From Epibacterium ulvae (GTDB taxonomy: Bacteria > Pseudomonadota > Alphaproteobacteria > Rhodobacterales > Rhodobacteraceae), in contig NZ_FMWG01000007.1 in the NCBI RefSeq assembly GCF_900102795.1, positions 165,524 through 229,523 of the forward strand: a stretch of 64,000 nt of DNA, read 5' to 3'. Shown one piece after another: positions 9,175 through 23,257 of the stretch. Positions within the stretch are counted from its first letter, which is position 1; each line of letters begins with the position of its first letter. The notes under the pieces are model-generated. The model had not been told where the DNA came from and searched no databases. It saw only the letters and a program-made list of their open reading frames with translations. The position numbers and the translations under genes were made by a program.

Positions 9175-9825
9175 ATGCCAATCACCCCAACAGAAGCCAG
9201 CGCGCAGGCTCGCGAAATCTGCGGTCTTGCGCCAATTGTCCCCGTGCTTGTGGTACATGATGTGACCCATGCCCGCCCTCTCGCCGAAGCATTGGTGGCC
9301 GGTGGCCTGCCTGCGCTGGAAGTCACGTTGCGTACACCGGCGGCCTTGGATGTCATCGCTGAGATGGCCAAAGTTGAAGGCGGCGTTGTTGGCGCGGGCA
9401 CGCTTGTGACCCCTGATGATGTCACCAAAGCAATCGAGGCAGGTGCAAAATTCGGCGTCTCGCCTGGTGCAACCGATCCATTGCTGGATGCCTGCGAAGC
9501 ACAGGGGCTGCCGCTTTTACCAGGGGCGGCAACGGCGTCTGAAGCCATGGCGTTGCTTGCGCGTGGCTATGACATGCTTAAATTCTTCCCGGCCGAGGCC
9601 TCGGGCGGTGCCCCTGCCCTAAAAGCGATTGGAGCACCACTGCCGCAAATTTCGTTCTGCCCAACAGGCGGGGTGAGCCCGAAAAACGCTGCGACCTATC
9701 TGTCTTTGTCCAACGTCGTCTGCGCCGGCGGCAGCTGGGTGGCCCCCAGCGATCTGGTCAAAGCAGGCGATTGGGCTGCGATCACTTCGCTTGCAAAAGA
9801 AGCCAGCCAGCTGGCCCGTGCATAG
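9175..9825 (+). CDS. eda: KDPG/KHG aldolase (2-keto-3-deoxy-6-phosphogluconate aldolase)
   Basis: 216 aa from the ATG at 9175, four bases after the edd stop. The longer open frame back to 9082 overlaps edd and is not protein-like before this point. The enzyme splits KDPG into pyruvate and glyceraldehyde-3-phosphate. Visible are EVTLRTPAAL (general base Glu and phosphate-site Arg), GAGTL, SPGATDP and the Schiff-base lysine near residue 135 in LKFFPAEASGG. The product glyceraldehyde-3-phosphate feeds the Gap enzyme encoded upstream under the same operator type. Confidence 0.97.
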   Translation: MPITPTEASAQAREICGLAPIVPVLVVHDVTHARPLAEALVAGGLPALEVTLRTPAALDVIAEMAKVEGGVVGAGTLVTPDDVTKAIEAGAKFGVSPGATDPLLDACEAQGLPLLPGAATASEAMALLARGYDMLKFFPAEASGGAPALKAIGAPLPQISFCPTGGVSPKNAATYLSLSNVVCAGGSWVAPSDLVKAGDWAAITSLAKEASQLARA

Positions 9826-9841
9826 AGTGATCTGAAAGAGG

Positions 9842-9865
9842 CTTTGGGGCGATCTTGCCCCAAAG
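9842..9865. terminator. Hairpin between convergent eda and AbrB-family gene
   Basis: A perfect 9-bp stem, CTTTGGGGC with GCCCCAAAG, has a 6-base loop. It lies directly between the two stop codons (9825 and 9867). No T-run follows on the plus strand, so it may act as a shared 3'-end structure rather than a classical intrinsic terminator. Confidence 0.5.
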
Positions 9866-9866
9866 A

Positions 9867-10901
9867 TCAGGAGGTCGGCCCTGACGTTTGACGCGTCATG
9901 AATGGGACCAGCACAGTCAAAAGCAGCAAGCGCGCCAGATGATGCGCTGCAACAAACGCAGGATCCATACCTAAGGCGATGCCGATTGCAGCCATCGCCT
10001 CAACTCCGCCAGGGGCAAAAGCAACGATCCCCTGTGGCCAGGACACGCCCAGACCAAATGCCACCACTGCAACGGCCAAAAGCGTCACTGCAATGTTGAC
10101 ACATGTAATCCAAAGCCCTGCCACAACAGCGCGCCGCAGTTCAGCCCATTGCACTCCAACAAAACGACTGCCGATCAAAGCGCCCATGCCCATCAAAGAT
10201 CCTGCAACGATAAAATCGGGAAGACGTCCTGGGGTTACGTCGGTGGCATGACCAAAGATGCTCACCACCATCCCAGCAAGCAGAAAGGCGGCGGGCAACC
10301 GCAATCGGTTCAATACCAAACCTGCAACAACAGCGGCCCCCACAAGCAATGCCATTGGAAGGACCGGCATGAGTGTGGCTGGTAAAATTGTACGTCCTGT
10401 TGCGCCAAACAGGCCTGCAACAAGGGCTGGCACACACAGGGTGAGAAACAGCACGCGAATGCTCTGGCTGATGGCCACCATCGGAACATCAAGCCGCGCG
10501 TCTGCTGCAATGCTTAGAACATAGCTCAGATGTCCAGGCGCCGCCGCAAGTGTTGCTGTGCGGCGATCATATCCAAACCATCTGCTTAACGTTATTTGCG
10601 ACACGCTCATTGCAAACACAAGGGCGACGGCCAAGACAGCAATACTCAGCGGCCAATTGATTGCGCTGCGCAGCATCTCGGGGGTAACAGCAGTTCCGAT
10701 GTTAATGCCCAACAGGCACAAGATGAGATTGCGCACAGGTAGGGGCAAAGGCACGCGTGCGCCCAGCAGGCTGGAAATGGATACGGCAAGCGCAGATCCA
10801 GTCAGCGGCGCAACTGGAAATCCAATCTGATGGAATACAAACGCACCAAGGCACGCAGACGCAATCCCGATAAAGGATCTAACAGTGTCAGAGATCTGCA
10901 T
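9867..10901 (-). CDS. AbrB-family (ammonia-monooxygenase-like) membrane protein
   Basis: 344 aa, very hydrophobic, with roughly ten membrane helices. It shows the internal duplication of the AbrB transporter family (PF05145): AAPGHLSYVLSIA near residue 120 in the first half and FAPGGVEAMAAIG near residue 295 in the second. The older annotation 'ammonia monooxygenase' has no support in the sequence; the family is regarded as membrane transport or regulatory proteins of unknown substrate. It is a single gene, convergent with eda and separated by a hairpin. The role is unknown. Confidence 0.8.
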   Translation of the reverse strand: MQISDTVRSFIGIASACLGAFVFHQIGFPVAPLTGSALAVSISSLLGARVPLPLPVRNLILCLLGINIGTAVTPEMLRSAINWPLSIAVLAVALVFAMSVSQITLSRWFGYDRRTATLAAAPGHLSYVLSIAADARLDVPMVAISQSIRVLFLTLCVPALVAGLFGATGRTILPATLMPVLPMALLVGAAVVAGLVLNRLRLPAAFLLAGMVVSIFGHATDVTPGRLPDFIVAGSLMGMGALIGSRFVGVQWAELRRAVVAGLWITCVNIAVTLLAVAVVAFGLGVSWPQGIVAFAPGGVEAMAAIGIALGMDPAFVAAHHLARLLLLTVLVPFMTRQTSGPTS

Positions 10902-10956
10902 TCAGTATCATTCGCCTTTCGCGCCCTGCTCCTTGGGTTGTGATACCTTGCGCGCC

Positions 10957-11187
10957 TTACAACGTCCAGTTCTGGAGCATCACGCGAGAGGCGATCTCAT
11001 CGCGTTTCATACCTAGATCATGCAGCTGCGCATCGGACAAGGCACTGAGATGTTGGATGGTTTGCAACTGAAAACGTGCACGCATGATAGCTTCGATACC
11101 CCGCACAACTGCAACAAAAGGAAACACCGTGATCGATGCAATGTTCCACATTGCAGACGGGACAGTTTGGGTCGCAAATGATGTCAT
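10957..11187 (-). CDS. DUF1127 (YjiS-like) small protein
   Basis: 76 aa. The C-terminal half contains LSALSDAQLHDLGMKRDEI, the conserved core of DUF1127. The N-terminal half is amphipathic with a hydrophobic stretch. A GGAG ribosome-binding site stands 9 bases before the ATG. Small DUF1127 proteins are common in Rhodobacterales; in related bacteria they are linked to stress and to phosphate or carbon metabolism, partly through RNA binding. No role is shown by this context. Confidence 0.85.
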   Translation of the reverse strand: MTSFATQTVPSAMWNIASITVFPFVAVVRGIEAIMRARFQLQTIQHLSALSDAQLHDLGMKRDEIASRVMLQNWTL

Positions 11188-11322
11188 GTCACTTTACTCC
11201 TCAGACAAATTGGCTCTCCCTGAAAAAGATTTTACATCAATCACCCCATTATGAGCACGCCCGACTTAGTCATAGCCGCCATGCGTCTGGTGGGCTGTGC
11301 AACATGAAGCACCAGTTAGACA

Positions 11323-11370
11323 GCACCGGGTGCGCAAGGCAGCAGCAAGCGCAAGGCTCAGACCCGGTGC
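11323..11370. repeat. Inverted repeat just after the CofD-like gene
   Basis: GCACCGGGT (11323-11331) pairs with ACCCGGTGC (11362-11370) across a 30-base loop. It immediately follows the stop of the CofD-like gene. It could serve as that gene's 3'-end structure, although there is no T-run. Confidence 0.35.
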
Positions 11371-11371
11371 A

Positions 11372-12562
11372 TTAGGCGCTCAAAGATACAAGCGCCTCAC
11401 AGACCCGCTCAGGTGCGTAGACGTCTGGGCGGTCAGGAGACACCAGTGGAACGCTAAGACAGGGGACACAAAACCGGTCTTCAACCTCTGCCCGCTCTTG
11501 TGGGGTAACATGCGTCGGATCGCACAGCACCGCGGACAACAGATCCGACACTGCAGGTTGCGCCAAGAAATCAGCACTTAGAACAGACAAAAGCGCCTCG
11601 ACCTTGGCCGCGAGGGTCATCCCCGGACACTCGGGATCCGTCCCCAATCCGGGAAGATAAAGCTTTGGCCCTTTATGGTCTGCAATTGCCTGCCCTGTCC
11701 CTGCGGGCAAAAGCGCTGCAAACAGACTGCTATACAGGCTTCCCGGCGCATAACAAATCAGATCTGCGGCTTGAATATGGGATCGATTACTATGGGGCAG
11801 CGGCACAGTTTCACGCGCCACCCGTTGTCCATGACGCATCAGATAGAGGTCTGAAATCGGGGACGCAATCGGGGGCACCTCTTTTCCGGTCATCTGGCGT
11901 TGGCCGATGATTTCCTGTCCGTTCTCCAGTACCGCCGCCAGATCCAACGTTTGGTCCACCGCCGCATGAACCCGCCCTTTTACATCCACCAAACGTGACA
12001 TCAACTGCAGTGCGGGTTCCAATGTCCGGCCCGTCGAAAGATACCCCCCGGTCAGGATCAAATTACCGATGCTTGCGCCAACAAGGTTAAATCCAGCCGG
12101 ACAAGCTGCGGTGAAGCCGTGCAACAATTCAAGGATCGTCCTCCGCAGCCTGTCATCAATATGCGCGAGCAACGGATGCGTTCCGCGTAAAAGGTCTGAA
12201 AACTCAGCCTGCAAGAGGTCATCCGAACTGGTCTTTGGCAATCTATGTGTGAACAGCCGATAGACCTCTGGTTGCCCTGAACCCTCTTCATTTGCGAGCG
12301 CCATCAAACGGCTACGCAGGTCACCGACCGCCGGCATATCAAAGGTATTACGCAACACTTGCGAACTGCCACCACTGTCAAACGGTGTGATCAAATGAAC
12401 CGAATTATATGTGTATTGCTTCAGATTTCTCGCGATTTCATTCAACGCGCTTCCGCCACTAAAAAACAAAAGCTTTGGTCCAAGCTCCGGCTGCGCTTTT
12501 GCTTCTGCAATCCGACCTGCATCTGGCACAACCGCCTGACGGTTCAGGGTGATGTTTACCAC
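11372..12562 (-). CDS. CofD/YvcK-like family protein
   Basis: 396 aa from a GTG at 12562, preferred because GGAG lies about 12 bases upstream and the protein then begins VVNITLNRQAVVPD, close to the conserved domain. An ATG at 12664 would add 34 poorly protein-like residues. The nucleotide-sugar binding fold shows LLFFSGGSALNEIARNLK, TPFDSGGSSQVLR and AVGDLRSRLMALA, matching the GGGTGLS, DDGGSSG and PGDIRNCL motifs of YvcK/CofD. CADLICYAPGSLYSS-like residues follow near position 270. YvcK proteins bind UDP-sugars and affect gluconeogenic growth and cell-wall synthesis; CofD is a phospholactate transferase. No F420 genes are nearby. It resembles the CofD-like member of the so-called GAK systems, but no partner genes are seen. 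Confidence 0.75.
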   Translation of the reverse strand: MVNITLNRQAVVPDAGRIAEAKAQPELGPKLLFFSGGSALNEIARNLKQYTYNSVHLITPFDSGGSSQVLRNTFDMPAVGDLRSRLMALANEEGSGQPEVYRLFTHRLPKTSSDDLLQAEFSDLLRGTHPLLAHIDDRLRRTILELLHGFTAACPAGFNLVGASIGNLILTGGYLSTGRTLEPALQLMSRLVDVKGRVHAAVDQTLDLAAVLENGQEIIGQRQMTGKEVPPIASPISDLYLMRHGQRVARETVPLPHSNRSHIQAADLICYAPGSLYSSLFAALLPAGTGQAIADHKGPKLYLPGLGTDPECPGMTLAAKVEALLSVLSADFLAQPAVSDLLSAVLCDPTHVTPQERAEVEDRFCVPCLSVPLVSPDRPDVYAPERVCEALVSLSA

Positions 12563-12709
12563 GCGCTGTAACTCTCCACACCTCGGGCCTGGACCTTCTG
12601 CGTGTCTCAAGCACTCATTAACGTCCCCTACCCTAAGGCCTTCCTTCCTGCGCAACAATAGCATCAGCCAAAGGGTGGACGGACATCGGCATCATGTTGC
12701 TCCTCCATC

Positions 12710-12743
12710 AAAAACGCCTGCCCGACACAGGGTCGAGCAGGCG
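12710..12743 (-). terminator. Intrinsic terminator of the rpoB-rpoC operon
   Basis: Reading the minus strand, the 12-bp stem CGCCTGCTCGAC with GTCGGGCAGGCG (one wobble or mismatch) and a 5-base loop are followed by TTTTT. It sits about 50 bases past the rpoC stop and separates the operon from the CofD-like gene. Confidence 0.9.
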
Positions 12744-12789
12744 TAAATTTTACATACGTTCAACGTGGTACGTTGAAGACGGATTGGTA

Positions 12790-15700
12790 TCAGTCGCGGC
12801 TTTCTGGCGTCTCCACCAGATTGTCCAACTCTGCTCCAAAGGCGTCTTCATCCATAACCGGCGCTGCCAAAGCCGCAGCAGCTGCTGCTTCTTCACGGCG
12901 AGCTTCCAGCACAACATTGTCACGCGAGACGGCAACCTGACGCATACGCTGCGTTGCCCCACCCGTACCGGCTGGGATCAGACGGCCCACGATGACGTTC
13001 TCTTTCAGGCCAACCAGTTTGTCGCGTTTGCCCTGAACCGAAGCTTCGGTCAGAACGCGGGTGGTTTCCTGGAACGACGCCGCCGAGATGAACGAACGGG
13101 TCTGCAGCGATGCTTTGGTGATACCCAAGAGGATCGGCTCGCCTTTGGCTGGGCGCTTGCCGCGCGCAATCGCCTTTTCATTGGCCAGGTCGAACTCTTG
13201 TTTGTCCACGTGCTCACCTTTCAGCAGCGTGGTTTCACCAGAGTCTGAGATCTCCCACTTTTGCAGCATCTGGCGAACGATCACCTCGATGTGCTTGTCG
13301 TTGATCTTCACACCTTGCAGACGGTAAACATCCTGAACCTCGTCGATCATGTAGTTCGCCAGAGCTTCGACACCCATGATGGACAGGATGTCATGCGGCG
13401 CTGGGTTACCATCCATGATGTAATCACCCTTCTGGACGAAGTCACCTTCCACAACTGGGATGTGCTTGCCTTTGGGCACCATGTATTCGACGGTCTCCAT
13501 GCTTTCATCTGCAGGCTCAATCGAGATGCGACGCTTGTTCTTATAGTCGCGGCCAAAGCGCACGTAACCATCAATTTCGGCGATGATCGCGTGGTCTTTT
13601 GGACGACGCGCTTCGAACAGTTCCGCAACGCGCGGCAGACCACCGGTAATGTCTTTGGTTTTTGCACCTTCACGCGGAATACGCGCAACAACGTCACCGG
13701 CGTGGATGGTCTGGCCATCTTCACACGACAGAATTGCATCCACAGACATTGGGTAGGTCAATGGATTGCCTAGATCATTGCGAACTGGTTCACCGCTACC
13801 ATCCACCAGAATAATCTCTGGTTTCAGATCCGACCCCTTAGGTGCTGAGCGCCAGTCGATCACGATCTTCTGGGTCATACCGGTTGCTTCGTCGGTTTCT
13901 TCGCGCACAGCAAGGCCAGCGACCAGATCGACATATTTCGCAACACCGGCTTTTTCGGCGATGATTGGAAGCGTGTAAGGATCCCATTCATACAGTTTGT
14001 CGCCGCGCGAAATCGCCTGACCTTCTTTGACGAACAGCTTGGAGCCGTAGCCCAGCTTGTGGCTGGCGCGCTCTTCGCCGTGCTCGTCCTGAATGATCAG
14101 TTTCATGTTACGGCCAACAACCAAGGTCTCACCGTTCGAGTTTTCCAAGGTGTTGGGGTTCTCGAATACGATCTTACCTTCTTGTGAAGCTTCCTGGAAG
14201 GACTGCTGACCACCCTGCGCAACACCACCAATGTGGAAGGTCCGCATGGTCAGCTGTGTACCGGGTTCACCGATTGATTGCGCCGCGATAATACCAACCG
14301 CTTCGCCTTCGTTCACCTGCGTACCGCGTGCAAGGTCACGACCATAGCACATGGCGCAGACGCCCTCTTCGCTTTCACAGGTCAGCGGTGAGCGAATACG
14401 GGTGGACTGAACACCTGCTTCTTCAACAGCGTCCGCCATGCGTTCGTCGATCATGGTCCCTGCAGCAACAATCACCTCATCGGTGCCGGGGCGACAGATA
14501 TCATCCGCTGCAACACGACCCAGAAGACGCTCGCCAAGGCTTGCAACCACTTCACCATCATTGACAGCCGCCTCAGCGGTGATCGCACGCTCGGTGCCAC
14601 AGTCATGCTCGCGCACGATGCAGTCTTGCGCAACGTCAACCAGACGACGGGTCAGGTAACCGGAGTTCGCAGTTTTCAAAGCGGTATCTGACAGACCCTT
14701 ACGGGCACCGTGGGTGGAGTTGAAGTACTCCAGAACGGTCAGACCTTCTTTAAAGTTCGAGATGATCGGGGTTTCGATGATGTCGCCGTTTGGCTTTGCC
14801 ATCAGACCGCGCATCCCGCCCAGCTGTTTCATCTGTGTGACCGAGCCACGCGCACCAGAGTGGGCCATCATGTAAACCGAATTTGGTTCCATAACCGCGC
14901 CATCGTCATCGCGTTTATCCGCAGAGATGGTGCCCATCATCGCATCGGTGACTTTGTCGTTACACTTTGACCATGCATCGACAACTTTGTTGTACTTTTC
15001 ACCCTGCGTGATCAGGCCGTCCATGTACTGCTGTTCAAAGTCTTTCACCTGATCGCGTGTTTCATCAACCAGTGTCCATTTGTCATCAGGGATGACCATG
15101 TCATCCTTACCAAACGAGATACCGGCCTTGAACGCTTCACGGAAGCCCATGGTCATGATCTGGTCACAGAAGATAACCGACTCTTTCTGACCGCAATAAC
15201 GGTAGACAGTATCGATGACCTGCTGAACTTCTTTCTTCCGCAGAAGGCGGTTTACCAGTTCAAATGGAGCTTTGACGTTTTTCGGCAGGAGCGCACCCAA
15301 CAGGACACGGCCTGGTGTGGTTTCAAAGCGTTTTTGAACCTCGTTGCCTTCTTCGTCGATCTGAACGATCCGTGCGGTGATTTTCGTGTGCAGGTGCACT
15401 TCACCCGCGTCCAGCGCGTGCTGCACTTCTTCGATCGCACCAAAGACCTTGCCTTCGCCTTTCATGCCCTCACGTTCAAGAGTCACATAGTAAAGACCCA
15501 AGATCATATCCTGTGACGGAACAATGATCGGCGCACCGTTCGCAGGTGACAGAACGTTGTTGGTGGACATCATCAGAACGCGCGCTTCCAGCTGTGCCTC
15601 AAGGCTCAGCGGGACGTGAACCGCCATCTGGTCACCGTCGAAGTCCGCGTTAAACGCCGAACAGACCAGCGGGTGCAGCTGGATAGCTTTACCTTCGATC

Positions 15701-17031
15701 AGCGTGGGTTCAAACGCCTGAATACCAAGACGGTGCAGCGTTGGCGCACGGTTCAGCATGACAGGGTGTTCGCGGATGACTTCGTCCAGAATATCCCAAA
15801 CTTCGGGACGCTCTTTTTCCACCAATTTCTTGGCTTGCTTCACAGTCGAAGACAGGCCTTTGGCTTCAAGACGGCTGTAGATGAACGGCTTGAACAGTTC
15901 GAGCGCCATCTTTTTGGGCAAGCCACATTGATGCAGCTTGAGTTCAGGACCAGTCACAATAACCGAACGACCAGAGAAGTCGACGCGTTTCCCCAAAAGG
16001 TTCTGACGGAAACGACCCTGCTTACCTTTCAACATGTCAGACAGCGATTTCAGCGGACGCTTGTTGGCGCCAGTGATCACGCGGCCACGACGACCGTTGT
16101 CGAACAATGCGTCTACAGATTCCTGCAGCATCCGCTTTTCGTTACGAACGATAATATCAGGCGCGCGCAGTTCGATCAGACGCTTCAAACGGTTGTTCCG
16201 GTTGATCACACGACGATAAAGATCGTTCAGATCTGATGTCGCAAAGCGACCACCATCCAGCGGCACCAGTGGGCGCAGTTCTGGTGGGATCACAGGGATC
16301 ACGGTCATGATCATCCATTCAGGGCGGTTGCCGGATTCCAAGAAGGATTCCACAACTTTCAAACGCTTGATGATCTTTTTGGGTTTCAGCTCACCGGTCG
16401 CTTCGGCCAGTTCAGCACGCAGCGTTTCCGCTTCGGCTTCCAGATCAATCATCGACAGCATTTCACGGATCGCTTCCGCGCCAATGTTGGCGGTGAAGGC
16501 ATCCATGCCGTACTGGTCTTGCGCGTCCATGTATTCTTCTTCGGTCATCATCTGGCCGAACTGCAGGTCGGTCAGACCGGGTTCGATGACAACGTAGTTT
16601 TCGAAATACAGAACCCGTTCCAGGTCACGCAGGGTCATGTCCAGCATCAGGCCGATGCGGGAAGGCAGCGATTTCAGGAACCAGATATGGGCGACGGGTG
16701 ACGCCAGTTCGATATGGCCCATACGCTCACGGCGTACTTTTTGAAGCGTAACTTCAACACCACATTTCTCGCAGACAACGCCGCGATATTTCATGCGCTT
16801 ATATTTGCCACACAGACATTCATAATCTTTGATCGGGCCAAAGATACGCGCGCAGAACAGACCGTCACGTTCGGGTTTGAATGTGCGGTAGTTGATGGTC
16901 TCAGGCTTTTTGATTTCGCCATAAGACCATGAAAGAATACGTTCAGGCGATGCCAGCGAGACTTTGATTTCATCAAAGACTTTTGGCGGCGTCAGCGGGT
17001 TGAACGGGTTGTTAGTAATTTCCTGGTTCAT
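12790..17031 (-). CDS. rpoC: DNA-directed RNA polymerase subunit beta'
   Basis: 1413 aa, typical for Alphaproteobacteria. It is the catalytic subunit of RNA polymerase. The N-terminal zinc-binding [19 protein letters not shown] is at about residues 70-90, the Mg-chelating active site [12 protein letters not shown] at about 460-471, and the second zinc site is formed by C-terminal cysteines around [13 protein letters not shown]. The ATG at 17031 overlaps the stop codon of the small upstream ORF (ATGA), and an AAGGA ribosome-binding site lies within that ORF. A strong terminator follows. Confidence 0.99.
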   Translation of the reverse strand: MNQEITNNPFNPLTPPKVFDEIKVSLASPERILSWSYGEIKKPETINYRTFKPERDGLFCARIFGPIKDYECLCGKYKRMKYRGVVCEKCGVEVTLQKVRRERMGHIELASPVAHIWFLKSLPSRIGLMLDMTLRDLERVLYFENYVVIEPGLTDLQFGQMMTEEEYMDAQDQYGMDAFTANIGAEAIREMLSMIDLEAEAETLRAELAEATGELKPKKIIKRLKVVESFLESGNRPEWMIMTVIPVIPPELRPLVPLDGGRFATSDLNDLYRRVINRNNRLKRLIELRAPDIIVRNEKRMLQESVDALFDNGRRGRVITGANKRPLKSLSDMLKGKQGRFRQNLLGKRVDFSGRSVIVTGPELKLHQCGLPKKMALELFKPFIYSRLEAKGLSSTVKQAKKLVEKERPEVWDILDEVIREHPVMLNRAPTLHRLGIQAFEPTLIEGKAIQLHPLVCSAFNADFDGDQMAVHVPLSLEAQLEARVLMMSTNNVLSPANGAPIIVPSQDMILGLYYVTLEREGMKGEGKVFGAIEEVQHALDAGEVHLHTKITARIVQIDEEGNEVQKRFETTPGRVLLGALLPKNVKAPFELVNRLLRKKEVQQVIDTVYRYCGQKESVIFCDQIMTMGFREAFKAGISFGKDDMVIPDDKWTLVDETRDQVKDFEQQYMDGLITQGEKYNKVVDAWSKCNDKVTDAMMGTISADKRDDDGAVMEPNSVYMMAHSGARGSVTQMKQLGGMRGLMAKPNGDIIETPIISNFKEGLTVLEYFNSTHGARKGLSDTALKTANSGYLTRRLVDVAQDCIVREHDCGTERAITAEAAVNDGEVVASLGERLLGRVAADDICRPGTDEVIVAAGTMIDERMADAVEEAGVQSTRIRSPLTCESEEGVCAMCYGRDLARGTQVNEGEAVGIIAAQSIGEPGTQLTMRTFHIGGVAQGGQQSFQEASQEGKIVFENPNTLENSNGETLVVGRNMKLIIQDEHGEERASHKLGYGSKLFVKEGQAISRGDKLYEWDPYTLPIIAEKAGVAKYVDLVAGLAVREETDEATGMTQKIVIDWRSAPKGSDLKPEIILVDGSGEPVRNDLGNPLTYPMSVDAILSCEDGQTIHAGDVVARIPREGAKTKDITGGLPRVAELFEARRPKDHAIIAEIDGYVRFGRDYKNKRRISIEPADESMETVEYMVPKGKHIPVVEGDFVQKGDYIMDGNPAPHDILSIMGVEALANYMIDEVQDVYRLQGVKINDKHIEVIVRQMLQKWEISDSGETTLLKGEHVDKQEFDLANEKAIARGKRPAKGEPILLGITKASLQTRSFISAASFQETTRVLTEASVQGKRDKLVGLKENVIVGRLIPAGTGGATQRMRQVAVSRDNVVLEARREEAAAAAALAAPVMDEDAFGAELDNLVETPESRD

Positions 17032-17311
17032 TGGATGTCCTTTGCAGGCTCTGTGCAGCTAAAGAAGTGCACTGAATGGGTAATGACTGGGAGAAAACGG
17101 TTGGTCTCAATAGGCGCGAAGGACGAATCCTTATCAACACCACAAGCGACACGCACCTTTTTCTGCGCGGTTTCGATTGAAGAGAAGGCCCCGACACGAA
17201 CCACGCCGCTATCGGAACCGTCTTGAAACTCAATGGCTGTGCAGCCCGAAATTGCGACCGACGCGAAACCAGTCACTAACTTCGGCAACACTGCACAACC
17301 AAAGCGTTGCA

Positions 17312-17312
<1 letters not shown>
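17028..17312 (-). CDS. Small lipoprotein-like protein encoded between rpoB and rpoC
   Basis: 94 aa. The ATG at 17312 overlaps the rpoB stop (TAATG) with GAGGAG just upstream, and the TGA at 17028-17030 overlaps the rpoC start (ATGA). The ORF therefore fills the gap exactly and should be translationally coupled to both polymerase genes. The protein has an N-terminal hydrophobic stretch (residues 12-23) ending in the lipobox-like ISGC (Cys24). A polar domain follows with two more cysteines (Cys57, Cys86) that could form a disulfide. I do not recognise a family. Export as a periplasmic lipoprotein is inferred from the lipobox; the signal region has only two positive charges (R3, K11), so this is not certain. 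Alternatively it is an untranslated spacer that happens to be open, but the precise overlaps argue for a gene. Confidence 0.65.
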
Positions 17313-21448
<4,136 letters not shown>

Positions 21449-21632
21449 GTCAGATATCACCTTTCGAGTGTTCTCACCAGAACAAGAGCACCGCCGGGCC
21501 CCGGCACCTTGTCCATACGAGACAGTGGGGTTGGATCAATTCATGGCCGTCGTCCCGAATGGCGGCCTCCCGATCCTGCAAACCTCACCTTAGAAAAAAC
21601 CCTTAACAAAAGGCCTTTACTGAGACAGGTTA

Positions 21633-21662
21633 GGCTGGACCTAGGGTTCCCTAGATCCAGCC
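21633..21662 (-). promoter_or_regulatory. Long hairpin in the rplL-rpoB spacer (processing or attenuation site)
   Basis: A 14-bp stem (21633-21646 with 21649-21662, one mismatch) has a 2-base loop: GGCTGGACCTAGGG opposite CCCTAGATCCAGCC. There is no T-run. In E. coli the same spacer holds an attenuator and an RNase III site that lower rpoBC relative to the ribosomal proteins. A similar role here is inferred from position and shape. Confidence 0.55.
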
Positions 21663-21730
21663 AATAACTTGGGAGCATTGCTACAACTTCTAAGCGAAAT
21701 TGAAAGCGATATTTTCTCCCAAATAAGCGC

Positions 21731-22105
21731 TTAGGCCAGCTCGACTTCCGCGCCAGCTGCTTCCAGCTTCGCTTTGATGTCTTCTGCTTCGGCTTTATCA
21801 ACGCCTTCTTTGATCTTGCCGCCTTCTTCAACCAGACCTTTGGCTTCTTTCAGACCCAGGCCGGTGATGCCGCGTACTTCTTTGATCACGTTGATCTTAG
21901 ATGCGCCAGCGTTCTTCAGAACGACGTCAAATTCGGTTTTTTCTTCTGCTGCTGCGCCGCCAGCGTCGCCACCAGCTGCCATGACAACTGCGCCGCCAGA
22001 TGCGGGCTCGATGCCATACTCATCCTTCAGGATGGTTTTCAGTTCTTGTGCTTCCAGCAGGGTAAGACCAACGATGCTTTCCGCGAGTGCTTTCAGATCA
22101 GCCAT
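21731..22105 (-). CDS. rplL: 50S ribosomal protein L7/L12
   Basis: 124 aa from the ATG at 22105 ([19 protein letters not shown]), preceded by GGAAAGAG. The longer open frame to 22171 has no ribosome-binding site. The N-terminal dimerisation and L10-binding domain is followed by an Ala/Gly-rich hinge (residues 40-52) and the C-terminal factor-binding domain ([25 protein letters not shown]). It forms the mobile stalk that recruits translation factors. It follows rplJ, as is usual. Confidence 0.98.
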   Translation of the reverse strand: MADLKALAESIVGLTLLEAQELKTILKDEYGIEPASGGAVVMAAGGDAGGAAAEEKTEFDVVLKNAGASKINVIKEVRGITGLGLKEAKGLVEEGGKIKEGVDKAEAEDIKAKLEAAGAEVELA

Positions 22106-22185
22106 TTTATCAGCTCTTTCCGTATAAAGTGTGTGTTTTTCCAACGTGTTGCCTAGGCCCACGCCAGTCATTCAGTTCCAACCGC

Positions 22186-22704
22186 TTATGCAGCTTCCGA
22201 CTTTTCTTCGATGGTCGAAAGGATGCTCGCGATGTTGCTTGCAGGTGCGCCAATTGCGCCAGCGATGTTCGAAGCAGGTGCGCCCAGCATGCCTGCGATC
22301 TGAGCAATAAGCTCTTCGCGCGAAGGCAGTTTGGAAACGGCTTCAACACCGGCACGATCCAGTGCGTTTTCACCCATTGCACCACCAAGGATTTCGAACT
22401 TATCGTTCTCCTTGGCAAACCCTTCCGCGACTTTCGCAGCAGATACAGGGTCTTCGGAATAGGTGAGCACGGTCATCCCTGTCAGCAGGTCAGACATGCT
22501 TTCACACGGCTTACCCTCGAGGGCGATTTTGGCGAGCCTGTTCTTGGCAACACGCACAGAGCTGCCAGCTTCGCGCGCACGCGACCGCAGATCCTGCATC
22601 TCGGCAACTGTCAGACCAGCGTAGTGGGCTACGACCACAACGCCAGAGCTTTCAAAGATCTGGCCGAGTTCCTCGACCACCTGCTCTTTTTGTGCTCTAT
22701 CCAC
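22186..22704 (-). CDS. rplJ: 50S ribosomal protein L10
   Basis: 172 aa from a GTG at 22704 ([17 protein letters not shown]), with GGAGAG about 6 bases upstream. A TTG four codons earlier would destroy that spacing. It is the base of the ribosomal stalk, anchoring L7/L12 dimers to 23S rRNA. The family motifs [15 protein letters not shown] and [14 protein letters not shown] are present. The C-terminus contains a duplicated [11 protein letters not shown] / [11 protein letters not shown] segment in the L7/L12-binding helix region. It is probably autoregulated through the long leader upstream. Confidence 0.97.
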   Translation of the reverse strand: MDRAQKEQVVEELGQIFESSGVVVVAHYAGLTVAEMQDLRSRAREAGSSVRVAKNRLAKIALEGKPCESMSDLLTGMTVLTYSEDPVSAAKVAEGFAKENDKFEILGGAMGENALDRAGVEAVSKLPSREELIAQIAGMLGAPASNIAGAIGAPASNIASILSTIEEKSEAA

Positions 22705-22960
22705 AGTTCTCTCCAAGTTTTGGGATACCTAGATATCCCGGCTCATGATTTGCCAGACCTTGTCACCAAGGCCGGGCGTTCAGGTCCGTTTTACGGGATG
22801 AGCCAAAATCACCCGAGGGCTAGAAATCCCTCGATCTTTTTGGTCGTTACCCGTCTCAGGAGGGAAATTAAGACCCGATCGACAGGCCACCCACCATCTT
22901 GGACGAATGCAGCAGCGCATACGACGAATCGCACGCTCAACTACAAGGCTGTCCTTAACG
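22705..22960 (-). promoter_or_regulatory. Probable L10 (rplJL) autoregulatory leader
   Basis: About 500 bases separate rplA from rplJ. The part next to rplJ is rich in hairpins, for example GGGATATC..GATATCCC-like pairing around 22728-22742 and CCGGCCTTG..CAAGGCCGG-like pairing near 22763-22785. In many bacteria this leader binds the L10-L12 complex to repress rplJL translation. The call is based on position and structure; I did not fold it fully. Confidence 0.5.
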
Positions 22961-23202
22961 CCAATTGAAGGTTTTTCCAAGGGGCAATACCGCCAAGAAC
23001 CACAGCAGTCCCTGATCGCAACCAAAATGCTGCGCTACGCGTTGATCCAACTTCACCACACGCCATGCCGCTGCCATGCGCCGCAACTCTAAACGCGCCA
23101 GAGCGCGCAAGGCCCGATGCGGCGCTTTGAGAACTCGCCCCAACTTATCCTCTTACCCTCTCAACCCTGCGTGTCTTGCAAAAGTCACAGCCTCGACACC
23201 AC

Positions 23203-23232
23203 AAAAAAGGCGGCACCCTTTTGGGCACCGCC
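23203..23232 (-). terminator. Intrinsic terminator after rplA
   Basis: On the minus strand, GGCGGTGCCC pairs with GGGTGCCGCC (two G-U pairs) around an AAAA loop and is followed by TTTTTT. It lies 25 bases past the rplA stop. It ends, or attenuates, the rplKA transcript before rplJL. Confidence 0.9.
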
Positions 23233-23257
23233 TCGCAAGCATCTATTCAGGAATAGA

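Noticed and set aside
15616..16236. 206-codon plus-strand ORF
   Set aside because: Antisense to rpoC, without recognisable domains.
22087..22968. 293-codon plus-strand ORF
   Set aside because: It runs antisense across rplJ and its leader; no family features.
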